NCBI GenBank assembly: GCA_947311845.1
Contig: CAMZMU010000052.1
Span: forward strand, 134,321,169-134,385,168
Direction of reading: 5' to 3'
DNA: 64,000 nucleotides
Origin: Poa pratensis
Lineage: Eukaryota; Streptophyta; Magnoliopsida; Poales; Poaceae
Below, in pieces: positions 21,671 through 32,583 of this stretch. How positions within the stretch are numbered: the first letter of the stretch is position 1; every line of letters begins with the position of its first letter. The translations under genes were made by a program, and so were the position numbers. Below the pieces are notes generated by a model. The model was not told where the DNA came from. It worked only from the letters and a program-made list of their open reading frames with translations, and did no database searches.

Positions 21671-23390
21671 TCTCCCAATCCCGCGTCGCTGCTGCCAACA
21701 CCGAGCATCCCGCCGTCCGCTCCCTCGTTCGACTACCACGCCATGTTCAACTCTGCCCCCAGCAACAGCGGTGGCTTCCACCACGGCGGCGACTGGGTCA
21801 TGGACTCCGGCGCAACCACATACGTCACCGACAACCAGGGTAATCTTACCTCGTCTCATTCCCTTTCAAGCGCAAATTCTCGTGCTATTGTAGTTGGCAA
21901 TGGATCTGCAATGCCTGCTTCTTCTGTCGGGTCTACCACCATTACCTCTCGCCCCTTCCACCTTAATGATGTCTTAGTCACTCCCTCTGTTATTAAAAGT
22001 CTAATATCCGTACGCAAATTCACCCGTGATAACTCTTGTTCAATTGAATTTGACCCTAATGGCTTCTCTGTGAAGGACCTAGCAACTCGGACCATCCTTC
22101 TGCACTCCAGTAGCAGCGGCGATCTGTACCCGTTCGTCGGCAACATCCACTCCTCCAACACAGCCCTGACGGTCTCCAACACACGTGATCTGTGGCATCG
22201 ATGGCTAGGCCACCCAAGTGATGATAGTCTTGCCAGAATTTCCCCTGATTTTTCCGAACCATGTAATCCATCTAGAAATAAATCCCCCATCTGTGAAGCT
22301 TGTCAATTAGGTCGACAACCTCGTCTAGCTTTCCCTACTTCTTCTAGTTTTACTACTTCTCCTTTTCAACTTATACATTGTGATCTCTGGACCTCCCCTA
22401 TTCCTAGTTTTTCTGGTTACACATATTATCTCATTGTATTAGATGATTATTCACATTACTCATGGGCTTTTCCACGTAGAAATAAATCCGATACCACTTC
22501 TGTTCTCCAACGTTTCTTTGTCTATGTTAAAACTCAATTCAACAAAACTATTCAATGTGTGCAATGTGACAATGGAGGCGAGTTTCTCAACAATGCTTTG
22601 CGGTCCTTTCTTGCAACCCATGGTGCCTCTTTTCGTTTTTCCTGTCCTCATACCTCACCACAAAACGGGAAAGCAGAACGTATGCTACGAACTACCAATG
22701 ACGTTGTCCGAACCCTTCTTGTCCAAGCCAACCTACCACCACCCTTTTGGGTCAAAGCCCTCCATACAGCCAATCACCTACTCAACATTCGCCCCTCACG
22801 TACCATTCAACACACAACACCTCATTTTCGTTTATTCGGCCATCACCCCACCTATGCACACCTTCGGATGTATTTGTTACCCAAACCTTTATGCCACAAC
22901 CAAACACAAGCTCCAACCTAGGTCTACACGATGCGTTTTCATAGGCTACCCACGAGAACACAAGGAGTATCGTTGTTTTGACCTTCAAACTAGGCAGGTT
23001 ATCGTATCCAGACAAGTTGTCTTCGATGAGGCGATTTTTCCCTACCATCCACCGACCGAACCCACACCAGATCCCACAACCCCGCCAGTCACAGAAAATC
23101 CCCGCCACATCTACTCTGGGATCCGTTTCCTGCGCCAGCTGATTCCGCATCAGCTCCGGGATCGGCCACGGTCGGATCTGACACGCCAGCCTCCCCGCAC
23201 CAATCCGCAACTGCCACGTCATCCTCGGAGGGGGGCAGCATCAATGCGTCGCCATCACCACGCACGAGCGCATCTTCCTCGCCAGCCGCGCCAGACCCAC
23301 CACCAGCCACGCCCACGGCGCCGCCACATCATCCTGGTCTGCCTGCCCACGTTGTTCCGGTACAGCCACCCGAAAATGCACACTGAATGC
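21608..23390 (+). pseudogene. Copia element: protease and integrase (frameshifted)
   Basis: This follows gag with a frame change near 21640. The protease active site is at about 21800 (WVMDSGATTYVTD). Next come the GAG-pre-integrase motif (LWHRWLGHPS), the zinc-finger cysteines (CEACQLG) and the integrase core with IHCDLW, VQCDNGGEF and the Glu in NGKAERMLRT. These supply the three catalytic acids. A frame break near 22850 moves the remainder into another frame (CICYPNLYATTKHKLQPRST, CVFIGYP, VVFDEAIFPY). This is the copia order, with integrase before RT. The low-complexity Pro-rich spacer to about 23390 is typical of the family. Confidence 0.9.
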
Positions 23391-25018
23391 GCACCAGAGC
23401 TAAACACGGTTATTTGATGCCCCGGAAATTATTCAATCTTTCTGCTACCACCACCACACCTAAAATTTCGTCACTTCCCTCCTCCTACCGACAGGCACTT
23501 AAGGATCCTAATTGGCACGCTGCGATGCTCGATGAGTTTAACGCCTTGTTACGGAATGACACTTGGTCTTTGATCCCTTGTCCTGCATGTGCTAATGTGG
23601 TTACGGGCAAATGGATATTTCACCACAAGCTGAACTCGGATGGCTCTCTCTCACGGTACAAAGCAAGATGGGTGTTGCGTGGCTTTACTCAAAGAACTGG
23701 CGTGGACTACAGTGAAACTTTCAGCCCAGTGGTGAAACCAGCCACAATTCGTGTTGTGCTCTCTTGCCGCTGCTCAAGCATGGCCTATCCACCAACTTGA
23801 TGTCAAGAATGCATTCCTCCATGGTAATTTGCAAGAAACTGTTTACTGCCAACAACCTTCCGGTTTCCTTGATTCCCACATGCCTAATCATATCTGCCGC
23901 CTCAACAAATCCCTATATGGCCTAAAACAAGCTCCGCGCACTTGGTTCACTCGTTTCACCACATATCTCCTCTCCATTGGTTTTGCTGCATCCAAGTGTG
24001 ACTCCTCCCTTTTTATCCTCCATCGTGGGAACGAGCTTGCTTATCTCTTGTTGTATGTTGACGATATCATTCTCACAGCCAACACCACCACACTTCTCCG
24101 ATCTGTCATTGACTCACTATCCTCTGAATTTTCCATGTCTGATTTGGGAACCTTGCATCATTTTCTTGGCATCAATGTTGATCACAACACATCCGGCATG
24201 TTCCTGTCCCAGCAACAGCACACTTGAGATTCTCGACCGCGCCAACATGCTACATTCCAATCCCCTATCCACCCCTGTCGAGACGCGCGCTAAGCCCTCT
24301 GCCCATGACGGTGCTCCTTATGCCGATCCATCTCTGTACCGCAGCCTTGTCGGCGCTCTGCAATACCTTACCTTGACACGCCCTGACATCTCCTACGCCG
24401 TGCAGCAAGTCTGCCTCTTCATGCATGCGCCGACCACAACACACTTTCAGCTCATCAAGCGCATCCTGCGGTATCTCCGAGGGACCTCGCATTATGGCCT
24501 TCAGCTGTACAAGTCCACTGCTCATGATCTGATCGCCTACAGTGATGCCGATTGGGCTGGGTGCCCTGACACCTGCAAGTCGACGTCCAGGTTCTGCGTC
24601 TTCTTGGGCGACAACCTGGTCTCCTGGTCTTCAAAACGCCAAGCCACCGTGTCAAGATCGAGTGCGGAAGCCGATACAGGGCGGTCGCGAACTGTGTTGC
24701 TGAATCGTGCTGGCTGCGGCAACTTCTGGCTGAACTGCATCGACTGCCTAAACGCGCCACCATCGTGTACTGCGACAACATCAGCGCCATGTATCTCTCC
24801 TCCAATCTAGTTCAGCACCAACGCACGAAGCACGTCGAGATTGATCTGCACTTTGTCCGGAATCGCGTCTCTCTTGGCGAGGCAAAGGTTCTTCATGTCC
24901 CTACGGCGTCTCAGTTCGCGGACATCTTCACGAAAGGGCTACCATCGTCGGTGTTCAATGATTTTCGTTTCAGTCTGAACATTTTTCCATCCCATGTTCA
25001 GACTGCGAGGGGATGTTG
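23387..25018 (+). pseudogene. Copia element: reverse transcriptase and RNase H (frameshifted)
   Basis: RT starts with [18 protein letters not shown] and [14 protein letters not shown] break near 23760 is followed by [13 protein letters not shown] and NKSLYGLKQAPRTW, with the catalytic YVDD box near 24055. A second break near 24225 leads to the connection domain (YRSLVGALQYLTLTRPDISY) and RNase H (YSDADWAGCPDT, SSKRQATVSRSSAEA). After one more break near 24680 the end appears as DNISAMYLSSN, RTKHVEIDLHFVR and QFADIFTKGL. The stop codon lies just inside the 3' LTR, as in many copia elements. With at least four frameshifts over its length, the element is dead. Confidence 0.92.
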
Positions 25019-25232
25019 AAGTGTACCATTTGTATCTGCACCGGACACGTCTTGTAACCGTTGTGCTGTAACTAACTGACCTAGTTGCTAGTATAGGATA
25101 AGATCGAGTGCCGAGATAGCCGGCATGCCGTTGCCCATGATCTACACGATGTGCTGCAGCTCCCCTGTACATATATGAGATCCGCTGATGAGTAATACAA
25201 GCATCGAGTTATAGAGTTCAGTTGGCAGGACA
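25014..25232 (+). mobile_element. Copia 3' LTR (about 219 bp)
   Basis: It begins TGTTGAAGTG right after the purine tract gcgagggga and ends CA at about 25232. It has no partner because the 5' end of the element is lost. The right end is placed at the point where similarity to the duplicated segment at 28700 starts. Confidence 0.7.
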
Positions 25233-25233
25233 G

Positions 25234-25840
25234 CTTCAAACTAGAGAGTCCGTAGATGATAATTGCTGCATATTTCACTGAGTCACGGTCTAATTGGCAG
25301 TGACGACACGTGATTCGTTTTATGTGCGATGTCTTTTTTTTTTTTTTTTTTTTGAGACACCATTCATCAGCGCGCCAAGCAGTGGCGGAGCAAATTTTTT
25401 ATCGGGGGGACAGAGCGCAAAATAATACTACAAGGGGGGCCTGAGTGTAAGAATACACAACATTTAACATAAGTAGTAAGGGACTTAGACTGAAATACCA
25501 AATTTCAGGGGGGGGGGGGGGGGGGGGGCCAGGGCCCCTGCTGGTCCCCCTGCCTCCGCCACTGGCGCCAAGCAATGATGCATCATCTCCTGATCGGCTC
25601 TGACTTGGCGATGAGTCGCGAGGGAGACGTATAGAGACTAGAGAGATAACAAAGGGAAATTGTGATATTTTTCTCATCCTCGCATTTTGTTTTACTCACT
25701 TCACACATAAAAAATTGTGTTTTTTAATTCTCCTCTGATTGCTTTGCAACGTACTCAACCAGGAAGGAGAAAGTAAGAGTGCTTGCGCTTTCCTTTGGAG
25801 CACTTGCAAATTGGGCACAACAAAATCAACAGTGCAAAGG
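25234..25840. repeat. Local duplication, copy 1 (partner 28700-29140)
   Basis: Long matches to 28700-29140 run from aactagagagtccgtag to a stretch including gagtgcttgcgctttcc. Copy 1 carries an extra T-run (25334-25353) and the MITE at 25380-25564, neither of which is in copy 2. No gene is evident in either copy. Confidence 0.85.
25380..25564. mobile_element. hAT-type MITE 1, 8-bp TSD gcgccaag
   Basis: The 185-bp element has terminal repeats CAGTGGCGGAGC and its complement ending CTCCGCCACTG. It is flanked by the perfect 8-bp duplication gcgccaag (25372-25379 and 25565-25572). Copy 2 of the local duplication (about 28829-28836) has the single empty target. The interior contains a run of more than 20 G and encodes nothing. 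Confidence 0.93.
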
Positions 25841-25859
25841 TAGAAAGTAAATTCCATCA

Positions 25860-26064
25860 AATGGAATTCGACGAAGTTTACAGAAAAAATATTATTAACA
25901 TTTACAAGATGAAATCTGTATCATTAGATTCATCATGAAATGTATTTTCATATTTTGTTTCTTAGTATTTCAAATGTCGATAGTTTTTTGTAAAATCTTG
26001 GTCAAAGATAGTCAAGTTTAACTTTTCAAAAAACTAATACATGATATAATAAAGAACGGATAGA
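25860..26064. mobile_element. Degenerate Stowaway-like MITE
   Basis: The sequence ggtcaaagatagtcaagtt..., aaaaaactaat and then aagaacggatagagta resembles the decayed right part of a Stowaway element (normally ending ACGGAGGGAGTA). The left terminus is not recognisable. Confidence 0.45.
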
Positions 26065-26534
26065 GTATCAAAATAGTGGAGTTCATATTGGCATCAATAA
26101 CCATTAAAAGAGAATTCGATGGATCATAGAGAAATTGTGCGAGACTTGTCCCAACCCTCTCAGGTCTTGCCCTTGACCTCTTCTTCCTCCACTAAATCTC
26201 TCATACCTACACGCCCGGCTTTGTCGAACGGTGTGGGAAGGGAGAAGGACCCAGTGCCGCAATAAAAAGGAGGTTTTGCCCACATACGAGACCGGCGGTC
26301 CACGTGGTTAGCCACACTAATAATAGACGCGAAATTAGCATTGCCAGTGCTTACCGTGGAGCGTACTTTGCGTGATCTTTTTATTAAAGGGAGAAGGTAA
26401 AAGAAAAATAAAATAAATCGAGATGCCCATTTTATTAGTAAGTGTCATCGGGGAATTTTTGGAGCTGTGCTGCATGCACACCGGACCGGAAAGGCACCTT
26501 GTGAACAGTAAAACTGATACACACGCAGACGCAC
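26065..26534. other. Unassigned intergenic sequence
   Basis: I see no gene, intact repeat end or conserved domain here. Short open frames are not supported by any motif. Confidence 0.4.
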
Positions 26535-27430
26535 TTTTTTTTTTTGAGGAAGGGTCTGAAACATATATTAGGAGGCTTGACACTTTTACAAACAGGTCCC
26601 CGAACAAACACGAAAAAACAAAGAAACCCAGGAAAATTGCAACAAGCACCCTAAGCCAACGGAGAAGAAGCACACAGACCCACAGCCGCACCCAAAGGTC
26701 CTAGGCACCGCCGGCGACGCCGTACCGCGAACCGCCGAGAGGAAGCACCACCACATGTCGTAGACAGCCGCAGGAGCCATCCGCCGCGCAGCGACGGAAT
26801 CTGGACTCGTTGAAAGAGCTCGGCCACAGCGCCACCCTCCCGCCTCCACCCTTCTTCCAGCCGCCGCCGCGGCGCCCAGGACCACCAGCACCAGCACGAA
26901 ACCACCTCCAGAAGCTGCTCCCCTCGCCACCTCGGCCGGCCGGAGCAAAACCACCAGAGAGAACCACCCAGAACCACCTGCAACAAAAACGGGTCGCCGA
27001 CCAGCTCCAGCTCCTCCCCTCGCCGCCCCGGCCGGCCAGAGAAGCAAAGGAGAAGAAGGGCGCCCGACGAAGCTTCACGGCCTCCCCGGCGACGAGGCCG
27101 GAACAGAGGAAGGAGGGGAAGCACCATGCCCAAAACACCGCTGCCATCGCCTCCGTCTTCAACAGCGACGCCCGGGCACTCACACCTAATCTACACGCAC
27201 GAGCACCAACCGGAGCTCCCCCCCCCCCCCCCCCCCACCTCACGGTGCCTCGACGGCGACCGGATGCAGAGGGGAGCGCCAGAATCGGCGGCGAGAGCTC
27301 GAACCCCCGAGACGCCTCTGTTTCGCCTCCTCCCTACTGTAGCAGGCGAAGGGATAAGGCAGCGAGGTGTTCTCTTGTCACTTTCTGTCTATGCTCCCCA
27401 ATCAAAATTTTGCAGTGTTGATACTTCGGA
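26535..27430 (-). mobile_element. GC-rich non-LTR retroposon 1 (poly-A end at left)
   Basis: An 11-base T-run (26535-26545) followed by gaggaagggtctgaaac is the reverse of a poly-A-tailed retroposon end. The sequence resembles 31791-32300 from tail to tail and over most of its GC-rich body. Large overlapping frames on both strands are Gly/Arg/Pro-rich by composition, and the partner copy does not keep them. I could not find a convincing target duplication, so the right end is approximate. It is probably a non-autonomous LINE derivative. Confidence 0.6.
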
Positions 27431-28352
27431 GGGAAGAATGCTGCTGAAAAAAAGTTGTAACTGAGTGGTGGACTACTGGCCTGGTTTGTTAATCTAGCCA
27501 TCTAGGGGATCCTGCTGAATTTCTGTGCATGATGTTGCGTTCCTACGTCTAGTTAAGAAAACCAAACGATTGATTACATGCTACCGAAACTCAATAGCAA
27601 CGCAACTCAAAAAAGCAAACCACACATGTCGTGGTGGTCCTCAGAATCAGATCTACTAATGAATAATTTGCTTATACCATTTGGATTTGCTGACAGAGCC
27701 GACCGCTCTGTGCTTCCCTGCCTCTCGCAGGGGCTTATAAACACGTTCAATCTACCTTAAGCAAGCGATGTGGTACTAATAAAAGTCACAGAAATTTCGA
27801 AGGTGTGGTGCATGCCTCGGTGCAATGGGCTGTATTTTTGGGCCGGAATCCTCTATAAGCAACCAAGGGTCTCCTGGCTTGCCCATCATGGACCTGCATC
27901 GACAGTCGGCCCAATTTACTAAGCCTGTTGGCAGAGAAGATCCAAGATCGAATGACGCGGCGTGGATGGATACATTGCATCGATCGTCCATTAGCCTGGA
28001 TACATTGCCCTGTACGACCGTAAGTACGTAGTCGCAGTGTGTCTTCGTGAAGAGAAACTAACATCAATTTTATTTGGAGCAACAACTCACTCACGTGTTG
28101 ATTCGATTTCTACGTGCATACGATTGTACGCGCTGTTCTTGTTTGAATATTAAGCAATTTCTGTATTAAATTAATTATTGAAATTAGCATCACAGATACA
28201 CTAGTAGATTTAACCACATAAGACAAACTGGACATATCAAGCACAGCGCATATGGGCCAAAAAGTAACAAAAATGTGTTGTGTGGAGGCTGAGGGAAAAC
28301 CGCCGCGCCCCATGGATGATGGAGCAGCTCATCTTGTTTATTCTTTCGCATG
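27431..28352. other. Unassigned intergenic sequence
   Basis: Nothing recognisable as a gene or repeat terminus. Short frames lack motifs. Confidence 0.4.
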
Positions 28353-28360
28353 GGCAAGGC

Positions 28361-28524
28361 CAGTGGCGTAGCAGGCACACAAATCTATGATGTCAATTCA
28401 ATCTTGTGATGTCAAACATATGTATTTGTAATAATTTTGTATTTTTCGCTTATTAAATATGAAGCTTTTCTCAAAATGATGTGTAGTCAAGTGACTACAC
28501 AGCCAAAGTGTGGCTCTGTCAATG
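28361..28524. mobile_element. hAT-type MITE 2, 8-bp TSD ggcaaggc
   Basis: The 164-bp element starts CAGTGGCGTAGC and ends GCTCTGTCAATG, an imperfect hAT-style inverted repeat. It has a perfect 8-bp duplication ggcaaggc at 28353-28360 and 28525-28532. It is AT-rich and non-coding. Confidence 0.8.
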
Positions 28525-28699
28525 GGCAAGGCTGGAGAGCAGTGGTTGTCCAGATGGTCATCTCCCCTGGAAGAAAGCATCGCTACAAATTGTATACTGA
28601 CATGCACGGCGATTTATTTGGAAGTTTGTTCGTTGTCGACCACCAAACCTTGGATGCAGAGTGTGAATCCGAGTAAAGTATTGGGGTTCTCCATTTTGT

Positions 28700-29140
28700 C
28701 TTCCAACTAGAGAGTCCGTAGATGATATGTATTGCTGCATATTCACTGAGTCACGGTCTACTTGGTGGTGACGACTTAGGGGACACATGATTGGTTCTAT
28801 GTGCGCTGTCCACACCATTCCTCAGCGCGCCAAGCAATGATGCATCATCTCCTGATGGCTCTGACTCGGCGATGAGTCGTGAGAGAGACGTCCAGAAATA
28901 AAACAAATTAAAGGGAGATGGTGATAATTTTTCTTATTGTGGCAATTTGTTTTACTCACTCCGCAAATAAGAAATTGTGGTTTTTTCACTCTCCTTTGAT
29001 TGCTTTGCTACGTACTCTGTAGTCAATAGGACAAACCAATCAATCAATAAAAAAAAGGACAAACTAGGAAGGAGAAAGTAAGAGTGCTTGCGCTTTCCTT
29101 TGGAGCATGACAAATTGAGCAACCAAACTTGACAGTACAA
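28700..29140. repeat. Local duplication, copy 2 (partner 25234-25840)
   Basis: This is the compact copy, lacking the MITE and T-run present in copy 1. It therefore shows the pre-insertion state of that sequence. Flanking sequences on both sides differ between the copies. Confidence 0.85.
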
Positions 29141-29812
29141 AACATCCATTGTACAACATGTATTAATTCTGAGCACTGTATATCTTTTACTACGGAGTAT
29201 GAAGGAGCATTAGCCTCAAAATTATACAGGGAGATTTTGCTTACCCTCGATTAATGCCGAGTACAAATGATTCAGTGTTAAGATTCGTGACAAATTTAAC
29301 GTATGTTTGAACTATGAGAACATATACTACATTATTTTCCGCTTAATGAACAAACCATTACAATGTTTGGAACAATTTTATAGATATGTAGGAACAAAAC
29401 CATAGAGCTGACACCTCATTCGATTAAGACAATACTTTTTTGCACAAGACAAATAAATTGCTATTAGATCAACATATTTGTATAATCGACCGATGTGATG
29501 AATGAGACAGAGACCTTAACGCAAGATCATGTGGAAGTGAAACGCATAACGCAAGATCTTATCTATGGTTTTTACATATTCTCCGGTTGTAACTTGCATT
29601 GTTTGTCCAGATTAATCTGGGTTTTTAATTCGGAGAACATAACAAAATTTTGGGTAACAATATTTCTATCGGCTGCCATGATTTCCTGTTTACTATTGTA
29701 GTGCAATTGCACAGTGTCTGGATTTAGCCTCTTGTACACAGATCTAGAAATAGGAGTTTTTAAACAACAAACAAATATGCAGTCACAAGGGAAATAAAAT
29801 AATAGAGGGCGC
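29141..29812. other. AT-rich intergenic sequence
   Basis: No gene or mobile-element end was recognised. The ORF at 29495-29701 has no supporting motif. Confidence 0.4.
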
Positions 29813-29830
29813 AAGAGTGACCCAAAACTG

Positions 29831-29978
29831 TGTTGTGGCGGATCCCTAGATCCACAGTTACCCCCGGCGGAGAGTTTGGGAGAAGTGGTTGTGGGTGAAA
29901 ACTGGGTTGTGACGGATCCCTAGATCCCACAGTTAGCCCTGGCGGCGAGTTTGGGAGGCTTGGTTGCCGGTGAAAACC
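29831..29978 (+). repeat. Two tandem 74-bp units at the retroposon 5' end
   Basis: Each unit contains ggatccctagatcc, acagtta, gagtttggga and ggtgaaaac in the same order, 74 bases apart. Confidence 0.8.
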
Positions 29979-30656
29979 GTGTTTCGACTTTGTTCAAGCA
30001 GACGATGGCGGCGTCTACACGCCGTTACCTTGGTAAAGGCATCGCCGTTGTAGCCACCGTATACCCACTCGCGCTGCTCCGTGGAAACCCCAGATCCGGG
30101 TATCCTGGATCGGACGATGGCAGCGCTCTCGGTGTCCGTTGTCGCTCTCCCTCATGGGGCATTATTTTTAAGCAGTTGCTGGACAGAGGAGGCAAAAGGT
30201 GGAGCGGTGTGCATCTATCGCGTCAACGATGGCGATTTTCGACGGTGTGGCGCCGTGGGGTCTTGCTAACGGATGTGTGGCGATGGACGCGCGCAGGACG
30301 GTGCCGTTGTGGTGGCGTCGACGGCAAGTCTGACAAGGTGATTGTGTTTATCTTTCCTAAAAATGGGTTGGCAAAAGACGGCGGCAGCGACTTCTGGGTG
30401 TGCGCATGCGGTGTGCGCTGAGTGTCTGCTGGAACGGTTTGTCCTCTCGGCTTGACATTGGGCGGCTTGGTGGAAGCGAGATTATGTGTGTTGGTGCGTG
30501 AGGTCAGGACACTCGACTCCTATTGGTCCACCCCTTCGTCATGCTTATAGGTGTAGCGAGTCATCCATTGGACAATGGATTCAGGATGATTGATGTATTT
30601 TCTTGTAAGACTTTGGGGTTTCATGTTTTCTATTTTATATCCTCCGTTTCGAAAAA
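29831..30656 (+). mobile_element. Non-LTR retroposon with 18-bp target duplication
   Basis: The flanks aagagtgacccaaaactg (29813-29830) and aagagtaacccaaaactg (30657-30674) match in 17 of 18 positions. The right one directly follows an A-run (gaaaaaaa). This is the signature of target-primed reverse transcription in + orientation. The 5' part holds two copies of a 74-bp unit (gatcc landmarks at 29841 and 29915). The longest frame (29951-30421) is GC-rich with no RT or nuclease motif, so it appears non-autonomous. Confidence 0.85.
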
Positions 30657-30674
30657 AAGAGTAACCCAAAACTG

Positions 30675-31013
30675 AAGTTAAAACACACTCAATCATCTTT
30701 GATTGCTTTCTTCAGATCCAGGCCCTTTTCTATTTCGTTTCCAATCAAAAGAATTGATTGTCCCAGTACAGACCCAGAAGTTAACACCTACAATTACCAC
30801 CAACCGCGCAGCTTAATTAGCTCGCCATGGACACATCTCGGGAGAGCTACGGTCAACTAATCTTCGTGCCTCCCGTAGGCAGCGCCGGCTTACGTTTGCG
30901 CCAGAGCACCGGAGACATCAGAAGGCCCCCGAACCGACGGTTCTTCAGAGCTCAGATCTTGTTGCTTGAAGAAAAAACTCCTCGCTCACGCGGCACTCCG
31001 GCCGGTGAGCTAG
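30675..31013 (-). other. Probable 3' flank or UTR of the FLZ gene
   Basis: Low-copy sequence between the FLZ stop codon and the retroposon. No canonical AATAAA was seen on the - strand, so the transcript end is not placed. Confidence 0.35.
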
Positions 31014-31307
31014 CTAGCTCGCGATGGACACCTTCCTGGCCTCCCGCTGGCCGCGATGGGCCTCAGCTCCCGCCGAGTACCGCTGCATCTTCCGGGCGGC
31101 GTGCCTCTCGCAGACGGCGTCGAGCCGCATCTGCTCGTGGCGGCAGTCCTGGCTGCAGAAGGGGGTGTCCCCTCTGTACATGAAGACGTCGCTGTCACGC
31201 TTCAGCGGCTTGGCGCAGAGCGCGCACGCGTCCAGCTCGTGCCTCCCGGGCTCGCCGACGGGCTCGGCGTCGAAGAAGAAGGCGCATGCCACGGATGCTG
31301 CCGCCAT
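31014..31307 (-). CDS. FCS-like zinc finger (FLZ, DUF581) protein, 97 aa
   Basis: This single-exon frame runs from ATG at 31307 to TAG at 31014. The FLZ domain spans about residues 24-65, with Cys28-X2-Cys31, the MYRGDTPF stretch at 43-50, and the defining Phe50-Cys51-Ser52 followed by Cys55. FLZ proteins are plant-specific. They are known mainly as adaptors that bind the SnRK1 energy-sensing kinase complex through this zinc finger, and many respond to sugar, hormone or stress signals. At 97 residues it matches the short members of the family. The N-terminus is brief and the C-terminus is basic. A TATA box lies about 95 bp upstream of the ATG. This is the only convincing host gene in the window. 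Splicing beyond this exon cannot be excluded. The promoter and first codons are partly duplicated at 37735-38065. Confidence 0.9.
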   Translation of the reverse strand: MAAASVACAFFFDAEPVGEPGRHELDACALCAKPLKRDSDVFMYRGDTPFCSQDCRHEQMRLDAVCERHAARKMQRYSAGAEAHRGQREARKVSIAS

Positions 31308-31401
31308 GGTGTTCTCGGCCGGGTGGAAGAAAAGCAGGAGCTTCGCCGTGCACTGGTGCTAAGAAGAAGAGGGGAGTGAGTTGAAGGAGGAGGGAGGCTG
31401 G

Positions 31402-31410
31402 GTATATATG
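31402..31410 (-). promoter_or_regulatory. TATA box of the FLZ gene
   Basis: The string tatatat (31403-31409) lies 95-103 bp upstream of the start codon. That gives a predicted leader of about 65-70 bases rich in CT, typical of a grass core promoter. Confidence 0.65.
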
Positions 31411-31429
31411 GACCGCGGTGGACTGCGGT

Positions 31430-31755
31430 GGTTGGCTCCATGGCCGCCGTGGGCCGGGCCAGGCACTCGGCTCCACCGCGACGAAGACGACACAAACCGA
31501 GTTATGTGTGAGTGTGACGTGGCCAGGGTCCCGATCTCTGAGAGTGAGAGAAACGTAGAGTGGTTTCTCTCGAAGATGTCTCTGTTGATGCGTAGAAAAT
31601 ACTGGCTGCTAGCTCGGATCTACAGGAACCGGAAAATACTGCAACTTGCTCCTCTTTCGGAGCAAAATTATTCTCGGGATGAATAATTGGCGCACAAGCA
31701 TCCAGCGTGCAACTTGTCGGAAACCAGGGCATCGAATCTACTCTTAACACTCTGG
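31430..31755 (-). repeat. FLZ upstream region, copy 1 of a local duplication
   Basis: It matches 37790-38065 in the same orientation over long blocks such as actgcaacttgctcctcttt and gtgcaacttgtcggaaacca, with small indels. It likely contains FLZ promoter elements. Confidence 0.85.
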
Positions 31756-31790
31756 CTTAAACTAATGCCAACGTCTTAGGTGATGATAAA

Positions 31791-32300
31791 TTTTTTTTTT
31801 TTTGAGGAAGGATCTGATTCATATATTAAGGAGGCTCACCACTTTTACAAACAGGCCCAGAAGAAACACGAAATTACAAAAGGGCCAGAAAAGTGCACAG
31901 AGCACCCTCAGCCACCGAGAAGAAAACGCAATCAGATCCACAGCCGCTCCCCAAACTCCTAGACGACGCCGGAGCCGCCGTACCGCTTACCGCCGGGAAG
32001 AGGGCGCCACCACACCTTGTAGACGACCACAGGAGCCGTCCGCTGCCGCGCGACGGAACTGAGAGGCGATGAACGCGCATGGCCACAACTCCCTATCCCC
32101 GCTTCCGCCCATCTTCCAGCCGACTCGCCGTCGTCGAGGACTACCACCAACAGCACCCAAGCACCTCCAACCGCCGGCCGGAGAAGCGAAGACAGAGGCT
32201 CGCACCCGACGGAACACCTTCACGACCTCCCCGGCTACGAAGCCGGAACGGGGAAAGGAGGGGGCTCCAGCACTTCAACAAACGTACGGGACGTAGTAGG
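31791..32300 (-). mobile_element. GC-rich non-LTR retroposon 2 (poly-A end at left)
   Basis: A T-run at 31791-31803 followed by gaggaaggatctgattc corresponds to the tail of the retroposon at 26535. The body is homologous but shorter. It lies in the region that separates the two parts of the duplicated FLZ flank and is absent from copy 2. No clear target duplication was found. No coding capacity is supported. Confidence 0.6.
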
Positions 32301-32583
32301 CACAACACAGGCCACAGCGTTAGCCACGATTATAATGAAGAGATAGCATTACCCAACTCGCTACTTCCCCATCTCTATCTTTTCTGTGTGATCTTGTAAT
32401 GGATCTTGTTATTTTCCGTTGAGAAATTGGAAATGAGAGTAACCCGGTTGAAAATAAAGTGCATGAGCGCTTTTTTTCTTAACAAACTAGTACTCGTACA
32501 TCAAATGAGAGTAGTAGGTAGTGGCGAACTACATTTGCACCCGATATATACTCGTACAATAAATTTCGTGCAACGAATAACTC

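Noticed and set aside
26586..27464. Several ORFs over 100 aa in the GC-rich retroposon
   Set aside because: Low-complexity Gly/Arg/Pro translation. The homologous copy at 31791 does not preserve them.
29951..30421. 156-aa ORF in the retroposon
   Set aside because: No recognisable domain and GC-driven. It may be a decayed leader, so it is mentioned only within the element.
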